This document shows positions 26,126 to 36,852 of a DNA stretch of 64,000 nucleotides, piece after piece. The number at the start of each line of letters is the position of its first letter. The stretch's first letter is position 1. The notes beneath the pieces are model-generated. The model ran no database searches, had not been told where the DNA came from, and was given only the letters and a program-made list of their open reading frames with translations. The stretch covers positions 62,001 through 126,000 of the forward strand of contig KB445799.1 in assembly GCA_000320605.2 (NCBI GenBank), given 5' to 3'. The position numbers and the translations under genes are program-made. Source of the stretch: Gelatoporia subvermispora B. Its lineage: Eukaryota > Basidiomycota > Agaricomycetes > Polyporales > Gelatoporiaceae.

Positions 26126-27246
26126 ATGGATTTCGTAGCTGGCCAGCTAGATGTTGAAATTCCACTTATCCTGAAGTCAAGTATGGTGTTGTGTGACCGT
26201 GTCGACTTTCAACAACATTCATTGTGTTCGATAGCTCGCATGGCCTTCGTACCGCTGCTTGAGCAGCGGCGAGCTGAGATAGAAAGCATTCGTTGTGAAT
26301 CGTATCAGTATGGCCCCACCAACAGACATATGGTGAGCTTGTCCAGTGCTGGAGTCTTTCAATTGGCTCTATCAACTTCCAGCTTGATATGTACTATCCA
26401 CCTACAACGTCGATAACGGGCGGCGTTAGGGCGCCAGTGCTCTTTCTCGCATATGGCGGTGGTTTCGGCACTGGAGAACGAGCTTACCGGTCTCCTATCG
26501 ACCTCATCTATCGTAATGTCGGCGCATTCTTCGCCCAGCATGGGTATGTTTCTCGCCCAACCAGTGAACCTAAAATGGGACGTGTTCACAGGATCTGTTT
26601 TGTTGTCCCCGACTATCGCCTCGTTCCCGACGCGAAATTCCCCCAACCAGCCGAGGATCTAAGAGACGCGATCTGTTGGCTTGTTGATCATGCGGAGGAT
26701 GTTGCGGACCTTGATACCATCGATATCGAGAACATCTTCGTCCTCGGCCACTGCACTGGTGCAAACCTAATTATGACTATGCTGTTACTCCCTGGAATGC
26801 TCTCACCTGGATTCCGACCCCGTATTCGCGGCATCATGCTCATGGGCGGCCTTTACAGCGTTATTGAGGGCGGAAGATCCGTGAATCATGCGGTCATCGC
26901 ACAGTACTACGGAGACAAACAACAGATGGAGTCTCGGGCCCCGCTAGCTCTGCTTACCGACGCACCAGATGAGGTTATTCAGAAGCTACCAAATATTCTG
27001 TTGCTTCTCAGCGAACGCGAGCCGCCCGATATAGACGCGAGCAACGATTCTTTTGTTGCTGTCCTTCTGCGGCGATTAATCGCATTCGATCTCTTCGTGA
27101 TGGAAGGTCACAATCACATTAGCCCAGAACCAGCGTTGGGGACGGGCCAAGGCGAAGAATGGGCTACACGGATCATACGTTGGATGGGGGCCAAGCTAGT
27201 GCATGACTCAGGTGTGCATTCTACGTTTCTGCTGGGCACGATCTGA
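26126..27246 (+). CDS. Alpha/beta hydrolase with Cys at the nucleophile position
   Basis: The start is MDFVAGQLDVEIPLILKS; an intron of about 55 nt joins to TRMAFVPLLEQRR, a second (about 26334-26388) joins RHM to LDMYYPP, and a third (about 26544-26591) joins QHG to ICFVVPDYRLVP. The usual HGGG oxyanion-hole motif reads YGGGFGTGER. The elbow normally written GHSAGA reads GHCTGAN, so Cys replaces Ser. The catalytic His region reads EGHNHISPEP. Otherwise the fold is complete, and it most resembles the esterase/kynurenine-formamidase-like group. Cys can serve in such triads (dienelactone hydrolase), so it may be active, altered or dead. The gene ends LLGTI-stop. Confidence 0.8.
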
Positions 27247-27633
27247 CAAGGGCCCTATCGTCCGCATCTCTTTAGTGTCCGTGCTATGACCGGGTAACTA
27301 TCATCGTCTCCACTTCGGGCAATCTCTTTGGATTTTGACTCTCGATGCAGATCACAGGTCTTAGTGATGCCGAGACCGTACGCAGTCGAATTTTGCGCTG
27401 CACTAGATGCATACCAATCGATAAACTTCCATCAGGGCCTAATATTTCAGTGAGCGCATCAGAAATGATCATCAATTAATACACGCGGCTCACAGTTCAC
27501 GGCTGCTCTGAGCTTGGTAATAGTAAGGGTCTGTGGGATCCTGTATACGGTTTCCTATTGCCTATGGTTAGAGGGTCAGTTCTTCAGGGTCTAGTATTCA
27601 TACGAAGGCATCATCGATGGTCCCCCGGATCAC
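27247..27633. other. Intergenic with decayed kinase 5' sequence
   Basis: No intact gene. The segment around 27570-27620 resembles, at nucleotide level by eye, the part of the second APH-like gene encoding FREIGSLYF, suggesting eroded upstream coding sequence of the following pseudogene. Confidence 0.4.
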
Positions 27634-28571
27634 ATGCAGGTCCCTATTGTTTTCAAGATTCAGGATGCCCCAGTGAGAAGGTATATAGCGTCTGTCACAT
27701 TCGAGAATGTATCTCCGGTACAGCATCTTGAGCATACTATCATGGTCGACGATGCGCTCGGATATCCGGAGAAACTTTCCTGTCTACAATCGAGGTCCTT
27801 GGTCATCTGCGGGTCACTGGATCACCGCAGCATTGGAGGATGAGTTGCAACTCATGCAACTTCGTCCCGATATTGCGATTGAAGTGCACGGCTTACTGGA
27901 TGAGAGCATCGAAGAATCGTTCCCTGAGGCCCGCAAATACTTTACGGCAATGTTGAGAGAAGTGCCTGCCGTGACAGACGATCCATGGAGTGCTGGACCG
28001 CTCTATCTAAGCCACGCAGACTTGGCACCGCCGTACGTCCTGTATAGTCCATGCATGTTGAATTTCAAGGTATACTGACTTCGACAGAAATATATTCATT
28101 GAGCCTGCCGGCCCCAACGCTGGAGCCATTACAGCGGTGGTAGATTGGGAGATGGCGTCCATGGTACCTCTATTGGGGCTCCCCTGCTACCCTCAGTGGT
28201 TCCGAAAGGAAGTATCTTGGTGCAACCGAGACGAGGCTACTGCACGCGCTCTCGAAGAAGCCTATGCAAGCGAGATGCGCCATCTGGGGCACCGCGAAGA
28301 AGTCATTCGACTGATCAAGAAGGACGAGTGCAGGCGCGGATTCATAGAGATCGCAGTACAACCTTGGCTCGCCGCAGATTTGGCAGAAGATTGGCTCAAA
28401 GATAGCGGTCGCCGGCACTGCACAGATTCTGGAGGTGGTCTTGTCCTCGGTACACATACCAATGTTTGGAGCCGATCAGCCTGCAAAGCAGTTTCGCACT
28501 GTACCCCGTTAACAGCCGATGTGAACAGCAGATCACTCTACTGTACTGTAGGTCGTTCGAAGTCTATATAA
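27634..28571 (+). pseudogene. 5'-truncated APH-like kinase (module copy 1)
   Basis: The C-lobe half of an aminoglycoside-phosphotransferase-like kinase. It has FPVYNRGPW, the catalytic loop HADLAPPNI (after removal of an intron of about 58 nt near 28032-28089), and VVDWEMA in place of the DFG segment. The last recognisable part is RRGFIEIAVQPWL. A paralogue at 33407-34877 has the same order but includes the N-lobe. Here everything upstream of the catalytic lobe is missing or unreadable. An ATG at 27634 could start a short protein (MQVPIVFKIQDAP spliced to ILSWSTMRSDIRRN), so a shortened expressed product is not excluded. The 3' end past residue DWLKD diverges from the paralogue. Confidence 0.65.
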
Positions 28572-29909
28572 GTGCAGTACAACGAGGACACATAGTCTGG
28601 TAAGATATCCCGACGTCGGTCCATGAGCCGCACTTCGCAATCTTCTATAGTAATTGCGTACCGGTCACGGGACTTCCTTATCGAGAAAATTCACTAAAAA
28701 TGGAAGGCGGAAGCTGGGGTCAAATTCAGAAGAAGTCTCGCGATGTGACGCGCACACCGAGCAACTGCAGCTGCGACTCATCCTCAATCCCTGCCGCCTC
28801 AGACTTATTCATGCCGCAGTTCGTGCCGGAGGCACGGGAACCTGCTAGTATTCAGTGATTAGTACTCTTTGTCTCAAGAGGGCTTACTCATATAGAGAAC
28901 TGGTCCTTAAGGTCGGAATAGTATTCGATATGCACACCGCACCATCCCTAGAGCTATGCGTGAGGCATGAAGTGGCAATTGAAAGGAATTGTCGCCAATA
29001 CTGACGTGAAGGTCGCTATCATTCGGACGACTGAGAGCATGGGCCAGGGTACACATCTGCTGTACCAACGGCCACGATCCTGTGAGGAAGGTAATATCTA
29101 AAGGTAGCTCCACATGAGCTTTTATGGCATGCTCCTGCAGTACATGGCTACATCACGCTAAAATAGGAGACGATCTGCAATCGACTGTCAAAAGATGGAT
29201 TATATCTTGCATCACATCTCTGTTCTAGTTTGATCTTATCATGAATCTCGGAATTCTAGGGCATAGATCGCAGCAACGGGATAGACAAAAACCTCGGTAC
29301 CTACATGATGAACTATCTATCTCTGGGGTGCTTCGGCATCGAGTCATTCATGATGTGCAAGATGCGGATTTAGAAAGGTATGTAATTAAAGAGCACTTCC
29401 AAAGAATGTTTCTTTTTTCCAGAACTCCCGTTAAGAAAGTCGCACCAGGATGTGACCTACACACGCAGTGCTATTTCGCTAAGCAAACAAGTGCCAAATG
29501 GCCGTTCAGGAACCAGATTTCCCACATTGATTCATACACTTGGCTAAGTAGGACCTCGAAACTCAACATTTACACGCGCCCACAAGCTACTTCACATAGC
29601 TCATGTTGCTCAAAACTCGCACGTTTGATACCGTTGCACCGGACCCAAATACGCGAACTTGTATCTGAATTACCTGTGAGTCAGTACGATCGAAAGCGTC
29701 GAAGAACTCCTCGGGACGCCGTTTAGTTCGCATTTCGTCTTAGAACGCGCTAGAGTGCTATAAAAGCGCAACTGCGCCGTCCCTTCATCGGCTGCTCACA
29801 AGTCATTCTCATGTATGTTCTTATCCTGCACTCTAGTGATTATCTGGTTTGGATTTTGATCTCGTTACCCTAGAGAGCTATTGGTTTTCCATATTACCCA
29901 GCGTTTTAG
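28572..29909. other. Intergenic spacer of module copy 1
   Basis: 1.3 kb with no recognised gene. A 161-codon frame at 29241-29726 lacks family signals. The 3' end holds the promoter (TATA at 29759) of the following small gene. Confidence 0.4.
29759..29765 (+). promoter_or_regulatory. TATA box of small membrane protein gene
   Basis: TATAAAA in the context GCTATAAAAGCG, about 145 nt before the ATG at 29910. A likely leader intron (GTATGT near 29814 to TTTTAG at 29909) would bring the ATG close to the transcription start. Confidence 0.5.
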
Positions 29910-30181
29910 ATGTCTACATTCAAACGAATTTTCAACAAGGTGAGTAGCCATTCCTGCTGCAAAAAGTACTGCCACTGAGGGGGAGCCCGTATGAACAAGG
30001 GGGATCCCACAAATTTTACATCGGCGGCGCTCTTTCTGTCGGATTCGTTCTAGGCTATACTACTAACGGCAGTCGTGTGCGTATCAGCCACACGAAATGG
30101 AACCCCAATGGGCAGATCGTACAGACTGAGGTTATCATGAGCTCAGACAAAGTAACTTATGACACCGAGCGCACCAAGTAG
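29910..30181 (+). CDS. Small single-span membrane protein (module copy 1)
   Basis: The first exon is MSTFKRIFNK. The second, after an intron ending ATGAACAAG, has an open run of 59 codons: SHKFYIGGALSVGFVLGYTT as a Gly-rich membrane span, then NGSRVRISHTKWNPNGQIV and DKVTYDTERTK-stop. The common donor after FNK would shift the frame; a donor four bases later (GTAGCC) keeps it, so the exon join is uncertain. A counterpart sits at the same place in module copy 2 (LSVGFVLGY against TSVGIATGY). No family recognised. It lies directly upstream of a rhomboid protease gene. Confidence 0.5.
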
Positions 30182-30619
30182 TCACCGTCACCTTGATCGT
30201 CCATCATCTTATTCTGCTTGAGTGTCATGCTGTTTTCTCAGAAAGCGGCGCCGCCGGTTGGCTGCTGTTCTTGTCTTCTATATCCACATGATGTAGTTGA
30301 TTAGCTGTAGCTGTACTACTTGGACGGAACCATATACTTGGATATAACACGATGGGGTGATTATCAACCTTGAACCTATACTACCTTCAATGAGCCGAGT
30401 GTATGGGTTAGAAGTATCGGTGGAAATGCAGTTTTGTGCGATAGGCTGTCTCGAGAGTTTGTAAACTGCATGTAGTCGAGTGCAGTTTCGAGCTGCGGAT
30501 TCGACGCTCCCCGCGGAGCGCCGACAGTACTGCTGAGCGTCAACCCCAGCGGGCCAGCGCCCAAGCCCTGTCAGCTATCATCCTGCACGATTTGCGTTTA
30601 TTTCAACATTCATCCAGCT
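30182..30619. other. Intergenic, rhomboid promoter
   Basis: 438 nt without a supported gene. It should contain the terminator of the small gene and the promoter of the rhomboid gene. Confidence 0.4.
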
Positions 30620-32205
30620 ATGTCAAGACTCGTTTCAACGTATCGCCAACTGTATTGCATGAACTTCAGCATAAACATGTATATACGCCGACTCACCAGG
30701 AACCATAATCTGCCTCGTAGTGCATTGCTGACGCAGCACTCAATCGTACAATCCGTCTCGATTGGAGTTCCTGAAGTATTTCGCTCCATACCGGCTCGGA
30801 GAAATGGATCCATCTGGAAGCCGGCATTAGTGAGTTATTCTGACTTACATCTACCCGAAAGCATGTGGCTCAAAGGAATAGGTCGCCGTGGGCGGCGTGC
30901 TTGGCGTATATCTCACCGCCGCGTACGTGACCAACAGGCACACCACGAATTATGCAAATAGATCACCCGCAGATGAACCCATCATAATGCATAACCCTAT
31001 AGATTGGACACGCTATGTGAAGCTTTCTATCACTGCTGCTGTGAGTCGGTAGCAGCTATTTTTTGATTCGTCTTGTCATTGGATATGCGGGCCATGATGT
31101 CAGGCGAGTGCACAGTACGTCGTACTTCTCCGAAGTCAGCTGCAGAAAATGCTTCCGGAGACAACAACGGATGACTTATGCGATACTTGTGAACGGGTTC
31201 TCCACACGTGGTGTCGGACCTCGGATCCAAAGCTGGCTCTCGCATTGGTCTCCGCTGTATCATCTGCAATCTTCCTAGGCTCTAAGCTGCGGCGCGGATA
31301 CCCATTATACCTCAAGTGTTTTGTGCACCATCCATTCAGTGCACAAGCGAGGACCCTTCTTCTTGCCCCGTTTGCGTATGTACACTTCAGTCAACCTTCA
31401 AGTTGAAACTGCTCACCCGATGTGCCATTCCTATTGGTACAGACACCACAGTGTCGGCCATCTCGCAGCAAATCTCTATTTTTTGTGGGTGATGGGTATG
31501 TTCCTGCACGATGGATGCTGCACAGCCCGTGACTGAGTGAACTATGTCAAGAGCCGTCCTTTGAATGATTGTCTGGGGACTCGCCGCCGTTGCATCTCTC
31601 TATTGCGGAAGCCTCCTCTGTGTACCACCTGCTGGCGTTCATCTTCGCAGGTTGGTCGCTAGGTTTATGAAAATTGGACGATGACTGATAAACAATCCTC
31701 AGCCGGTGTCCTGAGTACACTATGCAGTCATTGCGTCTTTGTGGCACGATTCCATAAGAGAGTCAGAAATCTCGCTCCGAGGTCTATATTCTCCATGATG
31801 GACGGCTCCGCTGGATGGAATATACCCGTCACAGCCGGATTGTCTGGAGCGATGTGTGCAGGATTCTCACTGTTGGCAATCAGTTGTCCTGATGCATCCT
31901 TCTACTTCTCTACATACGATTATGAGATCTCGCTATGGAAAGTGATGCTGCTGATTTTTTCTGTCGACGTCTTCGGGTTTCTCTTACGACGGGGCAGCAT
32001 CGACCACGCTACGCACCTAGGTGGTTGGCTCTTTGGTGCCTTGTACGCTTCTTACGGACCTAAATTCTGGGAGAGCTCAAGGATTGCTATGTATCGGCTG
32101 ACTAATGGACCTCAGGCCCACTTGCCTCAGGCCAAGTATATAGTTCCTGACCCTCATACAGGCTATGTGGACTATTTGCGATCTGCGAAGCTAAAAATGA
32201 TGTAG
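30620..32205 (+). CDS. Rhomboid-family intramembrane protease (module copy 1)
   Basis: The start is MSRLVSTYRQLYCMNFSI, a basic, hydroxylated N-terminus that could be a mitochondrial presequence. Exons add VAVGGVLGVYLTAAYVTN, DPKLALALVSAVSSAIFLGS, then HHSVGHLAANLYFLW (the H-x-x-x-N motif), SIAEASSVYHLLAFIFAG, GLSGAMCAGF (catalytic Ser in G-x-S-G) and DHATHLGGWLFGALY (catalytic His). All catalytic elements of an active rhomboid are present. The architecture resembles the PARL/Pcp1 group, which cleaves substrates in the inner mitochondrial membrane; location here is inferred. It ends LRSAKLKMM-stop. It has a paralogue at 36853-38333. Confidence 0.82.
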
Positions 32206-33406
32206 ATATACTACGATGTAGGCGGTGTACGAAACCGGTTGTTTACGATCTCGTTTGTGTGCTCAAGCACTATTTCGCGATTTGCAGTGGTACAGCATAC
32301 ATCGAGAGTAATGATGGTACGGCATTCAGTTGACGTACGGGGATTACAGCGAGTATTATTGCCCCGAATCCACAGGCGACATGTGATCATCATATTCTGA
32401 CCGCGACTTCCACTCCGCCTCTTGGACGTGGATTCCTGATATCCGTGTCCAGAGAGCGTTGTTCACAGATGGTAGCGCAATTTGGATTCTCCTCCGATCT
32501 CACACATTTTCTTCCAGAGGCCTCGGCGACTATCAGTCCCGGAACGCTATCCATCTCCAGCATATCAAGCACATTACCCATTCATGGGAAAATGACTCCT
32601 ACTCTTACTCGTCGTATTTGATCCGCTGAGCGTAGTCCATGATGATGAGTAATTATTAGCCACTTCTGGCGACTTTCCGAGGTTCGCGGCATTGCTTGGT
32701 CACTGGACTCCTTCCTTGTCCAAGGGTGGGACCCACACGAACAAACCGTACGGAAACATTCTCCGTGCGATTGCTCCATTTGTGATCTGGACAAGCCGCC
32801 CGACTTCCCGTGTCATCGATAAATCAAATGGATCGGGTGCCATAATACAGATGTTTAACACAGGGAAGCTTTCGTCTTGAACAGGACCGAAATCGACAAG
32901 CACTATCGTGCAGATAACGTAAGAACGGAGGCATGCACAGCGTATGCCGTTGATTCAACATCGCTGACCGCAGCCATCACCTGAGTTGTACTCGGGGTCA
33001 TACGACTCGCGACATCTTGTCGAAAGTTGGGGCCTTGTACTACACGGCCCAGAATCATCCTGTCAATCAAGGACGTCTGATATCTTGAGCTATCGAGTTA
33101 CTCTACTTCCGCTTCGATGCGCTTGCAATGAGTTTTCCACGCGGTCGACACAGACCTGAAGCTGAAGTTCCGAGGCCCTCCTCTCGAGGGAGGCACCCGT
33201 CAGCCTTGAAGACAGGCAGGCGCGTCAAAGCAAATGATGGTATGTGGATCTCGCCGGAGCGCCGTAGAAGCCTACGCAGCCCCGGCACAACCTCAACACC
33301 GGTCATGTGGACACGGACACGCGAGAAAACAGTCAAAGGGACGTTTGGTGGTTGTTGCTCGGATACACGTGAAAGAGACGCGCTTTGCACTTTTCGCTCT
33401 TCGTAT
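32206..33406. other. Intergenic between module copies
   Basis: 1.2 kb with only short shadow frames. It is the boundary between the tandem modules; no transposon ends or target-site duplication were seen by eye. Confidence 0.4.
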
Positions 33407-34877
33407 ATGACGGCAGCTGGCATGAGTTCTCCCATCCCTCGACGATTGACATGCCCGCCGCAAATCACGGGCTTGCCTACGATTGTCCCAGATATTTCAC
33501 AATTAGTATATGTTGTCCAAAACGTGTTCGGTGTTCGGGCGTCACTTCAGTCGGAATGTGGACCAACGTTGATGGGCGTTTTCAACGAGGTTCGCTTATA
33601 TTCCAGCGCAATATACGTTCTGAACACACACTCTGCTAGATTTATCTAGTCCGTCTACACTGTGACGAGCATCCGCAAAATGCAGACATCCCTCAAGTCG
33701 TTATGTGTCGCATCGCCAAGAAGACCAAAGCCTCGTCTGACATAAGCCTGGAGTCCGAGGTGTGCATATTCCTCTAAGAGCGTTGAAATCCGCGGTGCTA
33801 ATGCGATCTGAGGTGGCCACAATGGTCTATGTCAAAGACAAAACAACTGTTCCAGTCCCGACGGTATACGCCTACTGTCCCGACATGGATAACTCTGTTG
33901 GCAGTCCGTTTATTATCATGTCGCGGGTTAGTGGGCGTCTTGATGTGTAAATCAACGACATCGAAACTGAGACCATGATATTGTAGATGCCTGGAACAAC
34001 TATGTGGAGCCAGGAATGGGACGACCTAGACTTGGAGGCAAAGCTCAGGACGGTTCGCTCGTACGCGCGGATTGTGATGGAACTGTCCCAACAAACATTC
34101 AGAGAAATTGGGTCTCTGTATTTTGCCGAGAGTGAAAGCTCTGATCTCTCAGGATGTGGAGGAGAGTCGACGTACAAACTGGGCCCGATAGCTTGGCCAA
34201 AGATGCTCTCTAAAATCAGGGCCACATTCCCTGTATATGATCGCGGACCATGGATGTCTGCTGATCAATGGCTCGAGGCAGCGATACAGGACAAAATCCA
34301 GCTGCTCACACTCGCTCCGAGCCTATCTTTGGAGGTGTACGGCTTGCTGAGCGAAGACATTCAGACCAGACTCCCGGAGGCTGTTCTCGTACTTCCTCAG
34401 CTATTGCGCAAAGTTGCGGACGTCACGAGCGACAAGTGGAGCAACGGTCCATTCTATCTCGCTCATGCAGATTTCTCGCCTCCGTCAGTATTTTGTCCTA
34501 CTCCCTTCAATCTGCTGAGATTATTCGACAGAAATATCCTCGTCGAGGTCGAGGGACCTAATGCTGGAGAAATAACTGCTGTTATTGATTGGGAGATGGC
34601 CTTCACAGCTCCTGCATGGAATCTATTGACTTACCCTGATTGGTTCGCCAATTGTGTCCCTTGGCTGCCACGAGATCAAGAAATCGCGGCTATGTTTAGG
34701 AAGGCATACGTGGAGGAGCTGCGGGCATTGGGTTTCAGCAAAGATTTTCTGGATGTTGTGCAGCGCGACTGTTGGCGCCGTGGGTTTGCTGAGATCGCGA
34801 TGCTCCCATGGACCGAAGTAGAAACCGCGAAGGAATGGCTAAAGAGCATAGAACACATCGTAGACGATAAGAGCTAG
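33407..34877 (+). CDS. APH-like (aminoglycoside phosphotransferase-fold) kinase, module copy 2
   Basis: Splicing gives LMGVFNEIYLVRLHC (a G-x-F-N-E nucleotide-binding turn), VVMCRIAKKT, SEVATMVYVKDKTTVPVPTV, GSPFIIMSRMPGTTMW, FPVYDRGPW, HADFSPPNI (catalytic loop, after a roughly 50 nt intron), and VIDWEMAF. It ends EWLKSIEHIVDDKS-stop. This is the complete fold of the family that is greatly expanded in Agaricomycetes. Actual substrates in fungi are mostly unknown. Starts at 33407 (MTAAGMSS) and 33422 are both possible. Introns near 33590-33640, 33753-33812 and 33930-33987 were placed from motif continuity. Confidence 0.78.
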
Positions 34878-35542
34878 ATTAGTGTTTATTAACAGGAGTA
34901 ATACAGTGTGGAAGCAGGAGTCAGCGCACACTCGTAGTTGCAGGTTCCCTGATATCTTTAGGCGCAATGGGGGACACGACGGTTGGAGATGGTCGAAGCT
35001 CCTCGAAAACGTTGTACAACATCCCACACGCTGGATGTAGTAGGTTGGTTCAGATCGAGACCCATAAGTGAGATGCTAAATTCTACATGCGAATTAAGGT
35101 ACGGGATTTCTCTGCAGCCTGATGAGAGTATGCGTGGTATCGAACATAGTAGCCTCTTCTAATACCCCTATATAATGTTGTGTTCTTCATCTCTTCGTAC
35201 AATTTTCAGCGCGCTATATGTGACCTTCTCTCATCTGCCATACGCCGGAGGCGTACTTTACTGTCATAACACTAGTGGTAAGCTATCACTTCAGGAAAGC
35301 GTACCATTTGCCACGACGCCTGTGTAATGAGTCCAGTTTGTGCTCAAAACAATCCGTCAGATTCCGGACGAGGCCACGAGAAATCTCCGTGTATATGAGG
35401 AACGTCCTGCACAAATCAGGTCCATCACTTCCTGAGGACCGCATACCACACACACGGTGTAATTGTCGAATTTTCTCCGGTAAATCATCCAATGCTCTAG
35501 CTCTAGTGCAGATTTATCCTCGTTTAAGCTTCGACCGATTTC
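34878..35542. other. Intergenic, 5' flank of small gene copy 2
   Basis: 665 nt with no supported gene. A TATATAA occurs at 35169-35175, far from the small gene's ATG, so a leader intron would be needed. Confidence 0.35.
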
Positions 35543-35824
35543 ATGGCTCTTGATTCACCTGAACGGTCCCAATCTACCAAAGCGGTAAGTAATATACATA
35601 AGCTTGTGCCTTCCCTGAATACTATAGGACGTCGGACTCTATTAGCAGACATCTGTTGGAATAGCGACTGGATATGTAGTCGAAGACACTTCAGGGATGA
35701 AGGATCTCATATGAAGACTAAGACTCAACACTCAACACTCGAACAGGCCTATTTCCGAAACGGAAGTCAAGGTCGCAGCTCAATGATCATCTCTGCGGAG
35801 AACACTACCGGACGTGGCAATTAG
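35543..35824 (+). CDS. Small protein related to 29910 gene (module copy 2)
   Basis: Three tiny exons: MALDSPERSQSTKA (35543-35584, ideal donor GTAAGT), TSVGIATGY (35649-35675), and AYFRNGSQGRSSMIISAENT to RGN-stop (35747-35824), 47 residues in all. The core SVG-x-x-x-GY and the following NG-x-Q stretch with MIIS parallel LSVGFVLGY, NGQIVQ and VIMSS of the copy-1 gene. The hydrophobic span is shorter and may no longer cross a membrane, so this could be a decaying copy. Confidence rests mainly on synteny and clean splice phases. Confidence 0.35.
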   Translation: MALDSPERSQSTKAVSNIHKLVPSLNTIGRRTLLADICWNSDWICSRRHFRDEGSHMKTKTQHSTLEQAYFRNGSQGRSSMIISAENTTGRGN

Positions 35825-35877
35825 CGTAGTCCCATTCCACACACCATGGCTCACTATCTTATGCTGCACGTAACAGG

Positions 35878-36504
35878 TCACCCCGCCCCGACGCCCCGTG
35901 CCAGACCAGTTATAGCCATCAGACGATCAACGGATTTGTCGATCTCCCCATTCATATCCAAAGAACGGATGACCAGCTTCGTTGATGCGTCGCCTGACTC
36001 TTCCGGCTCAATTAGACGATGCGCGTTCACCAGCTCACGCAGGATCGACGCGTCCGTCAGCTTCGTCTTGCTCGAGAGGACCCGCTTGGAGCTCTGGGCA
36101 CGCTCCATAAGACACGCCTGCTCGCAATGCGCATTGATCCAGTAGAGGGGTACGCTGGTCCCGCGCACCATGCCGAGATGCTCCTGGAAGCAGGCGGCAT
36201 CCCTAGCGTTGTCGGCGGCTAGGCACGCCGTCATAAGGACGACGTGTCCCTCCTGCGCGAGCCTGCTGATGTACGGGAAAAACACTTCCCGGATCGCGTG
36301 CCGCAACTCGTGGTGGTCGTTGCCTCGATCGGGATAGAGCGCGATCGCGGGGTCGATCAGGAGGTGGTTGTCTAGCAAGCGTAGAGGCTTGTCGGTAGGC
36401 AGGAGCGCTTTGAGGTGCTGAAGGACGGTGTACTTCCCCGTGCCGGAGAAACCGTTAAGGACAACGAGAATGCCTCCTGGTGTTGCTTGAATTGACTTGG
36501 TCAT
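35878..36504 (-). CDS. P-loop nucleotide kinase/ATPase-like protein
   Basis: A single uninterrupted exon of 208 codons starting MTKSIQATPGGILVVLNG. Walker A is GFSGTGKYT (about residues 18-26), followed by LLDNHLLIDPAIALYPDRG and VVLMTACLAADNA (Walker-B-like strand), then CLMERAQSSKRVLSSKTK, a lid-like basic segment, as in small-molecule kinases (chloramphenicol-phosphotransferase/zeta-like fold). Intron-free, unlike most neighbours, and on the opposite strand inside module copy 2, with no counterpart in module copy 1. Substrate unknown. Confidence 0.75.
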   Translation of the reverse strand: MTKSIQATPGGILVVLNGFSGTGKYTVLQHLKALLPTDKPLRLLDNHLLIDPAIALYPDRGNDHHELRHAIREVFFPYISRLAQEGHVVLMTACLAADNARDAACFQEHLGMVRGTSVPLYWINAHCEQACLMERAQSSKRVLSSKTKLTDASILRELVNAHRLIEPEESGDASTKLVIRSLDMNGEIDKSVDRLMAITGLARGVGAG

Positions 36505-36852
36505 GAGGACGCGACGGTTAAACGAGGCCGCGTGGAGACAGGCTTTCTGAAGGGCGGCCCATTGCTGCAGGAGCTATTTTATCATCGCAAATGGGCCGAG
36601 GGTTTCTTGGACGCTCTACGCGTCGGAGTAGAGGAGAATTGAGGGATAGTGGAAGCGTAGAGGAGGAGAAAGTGAATTACCAGAGGGTGAGTCACCAGTA
36701 CTATGATGCTACTGAGCGCCAACGCAGTGCAATTCCTGCTACAGCGCAGCCGCCGATGAGCGTCTGTACGGAGTCTAATTATTGTTGCGCGTGATTGTTC
36801 CGCTTCCCATGAGTCCAACCTTGTAACAGACCATTCGTATCACCGGTTGTTC
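36505..36852. promoter_or_regulatory. Divergent promoter region
   Basis: 348 nt between the P-loop kinase start (minus) and the second rhomboid start (plus). A weak TATTTTA lies near 36573. No gene. Confidence 0.4.

Noticed and set aside
29241..29726. 161-codon plus-strand open frame in the module spacer
   Set aside because: Composition is not protein-like enough, no family resemblance and no counterpart in the second module.
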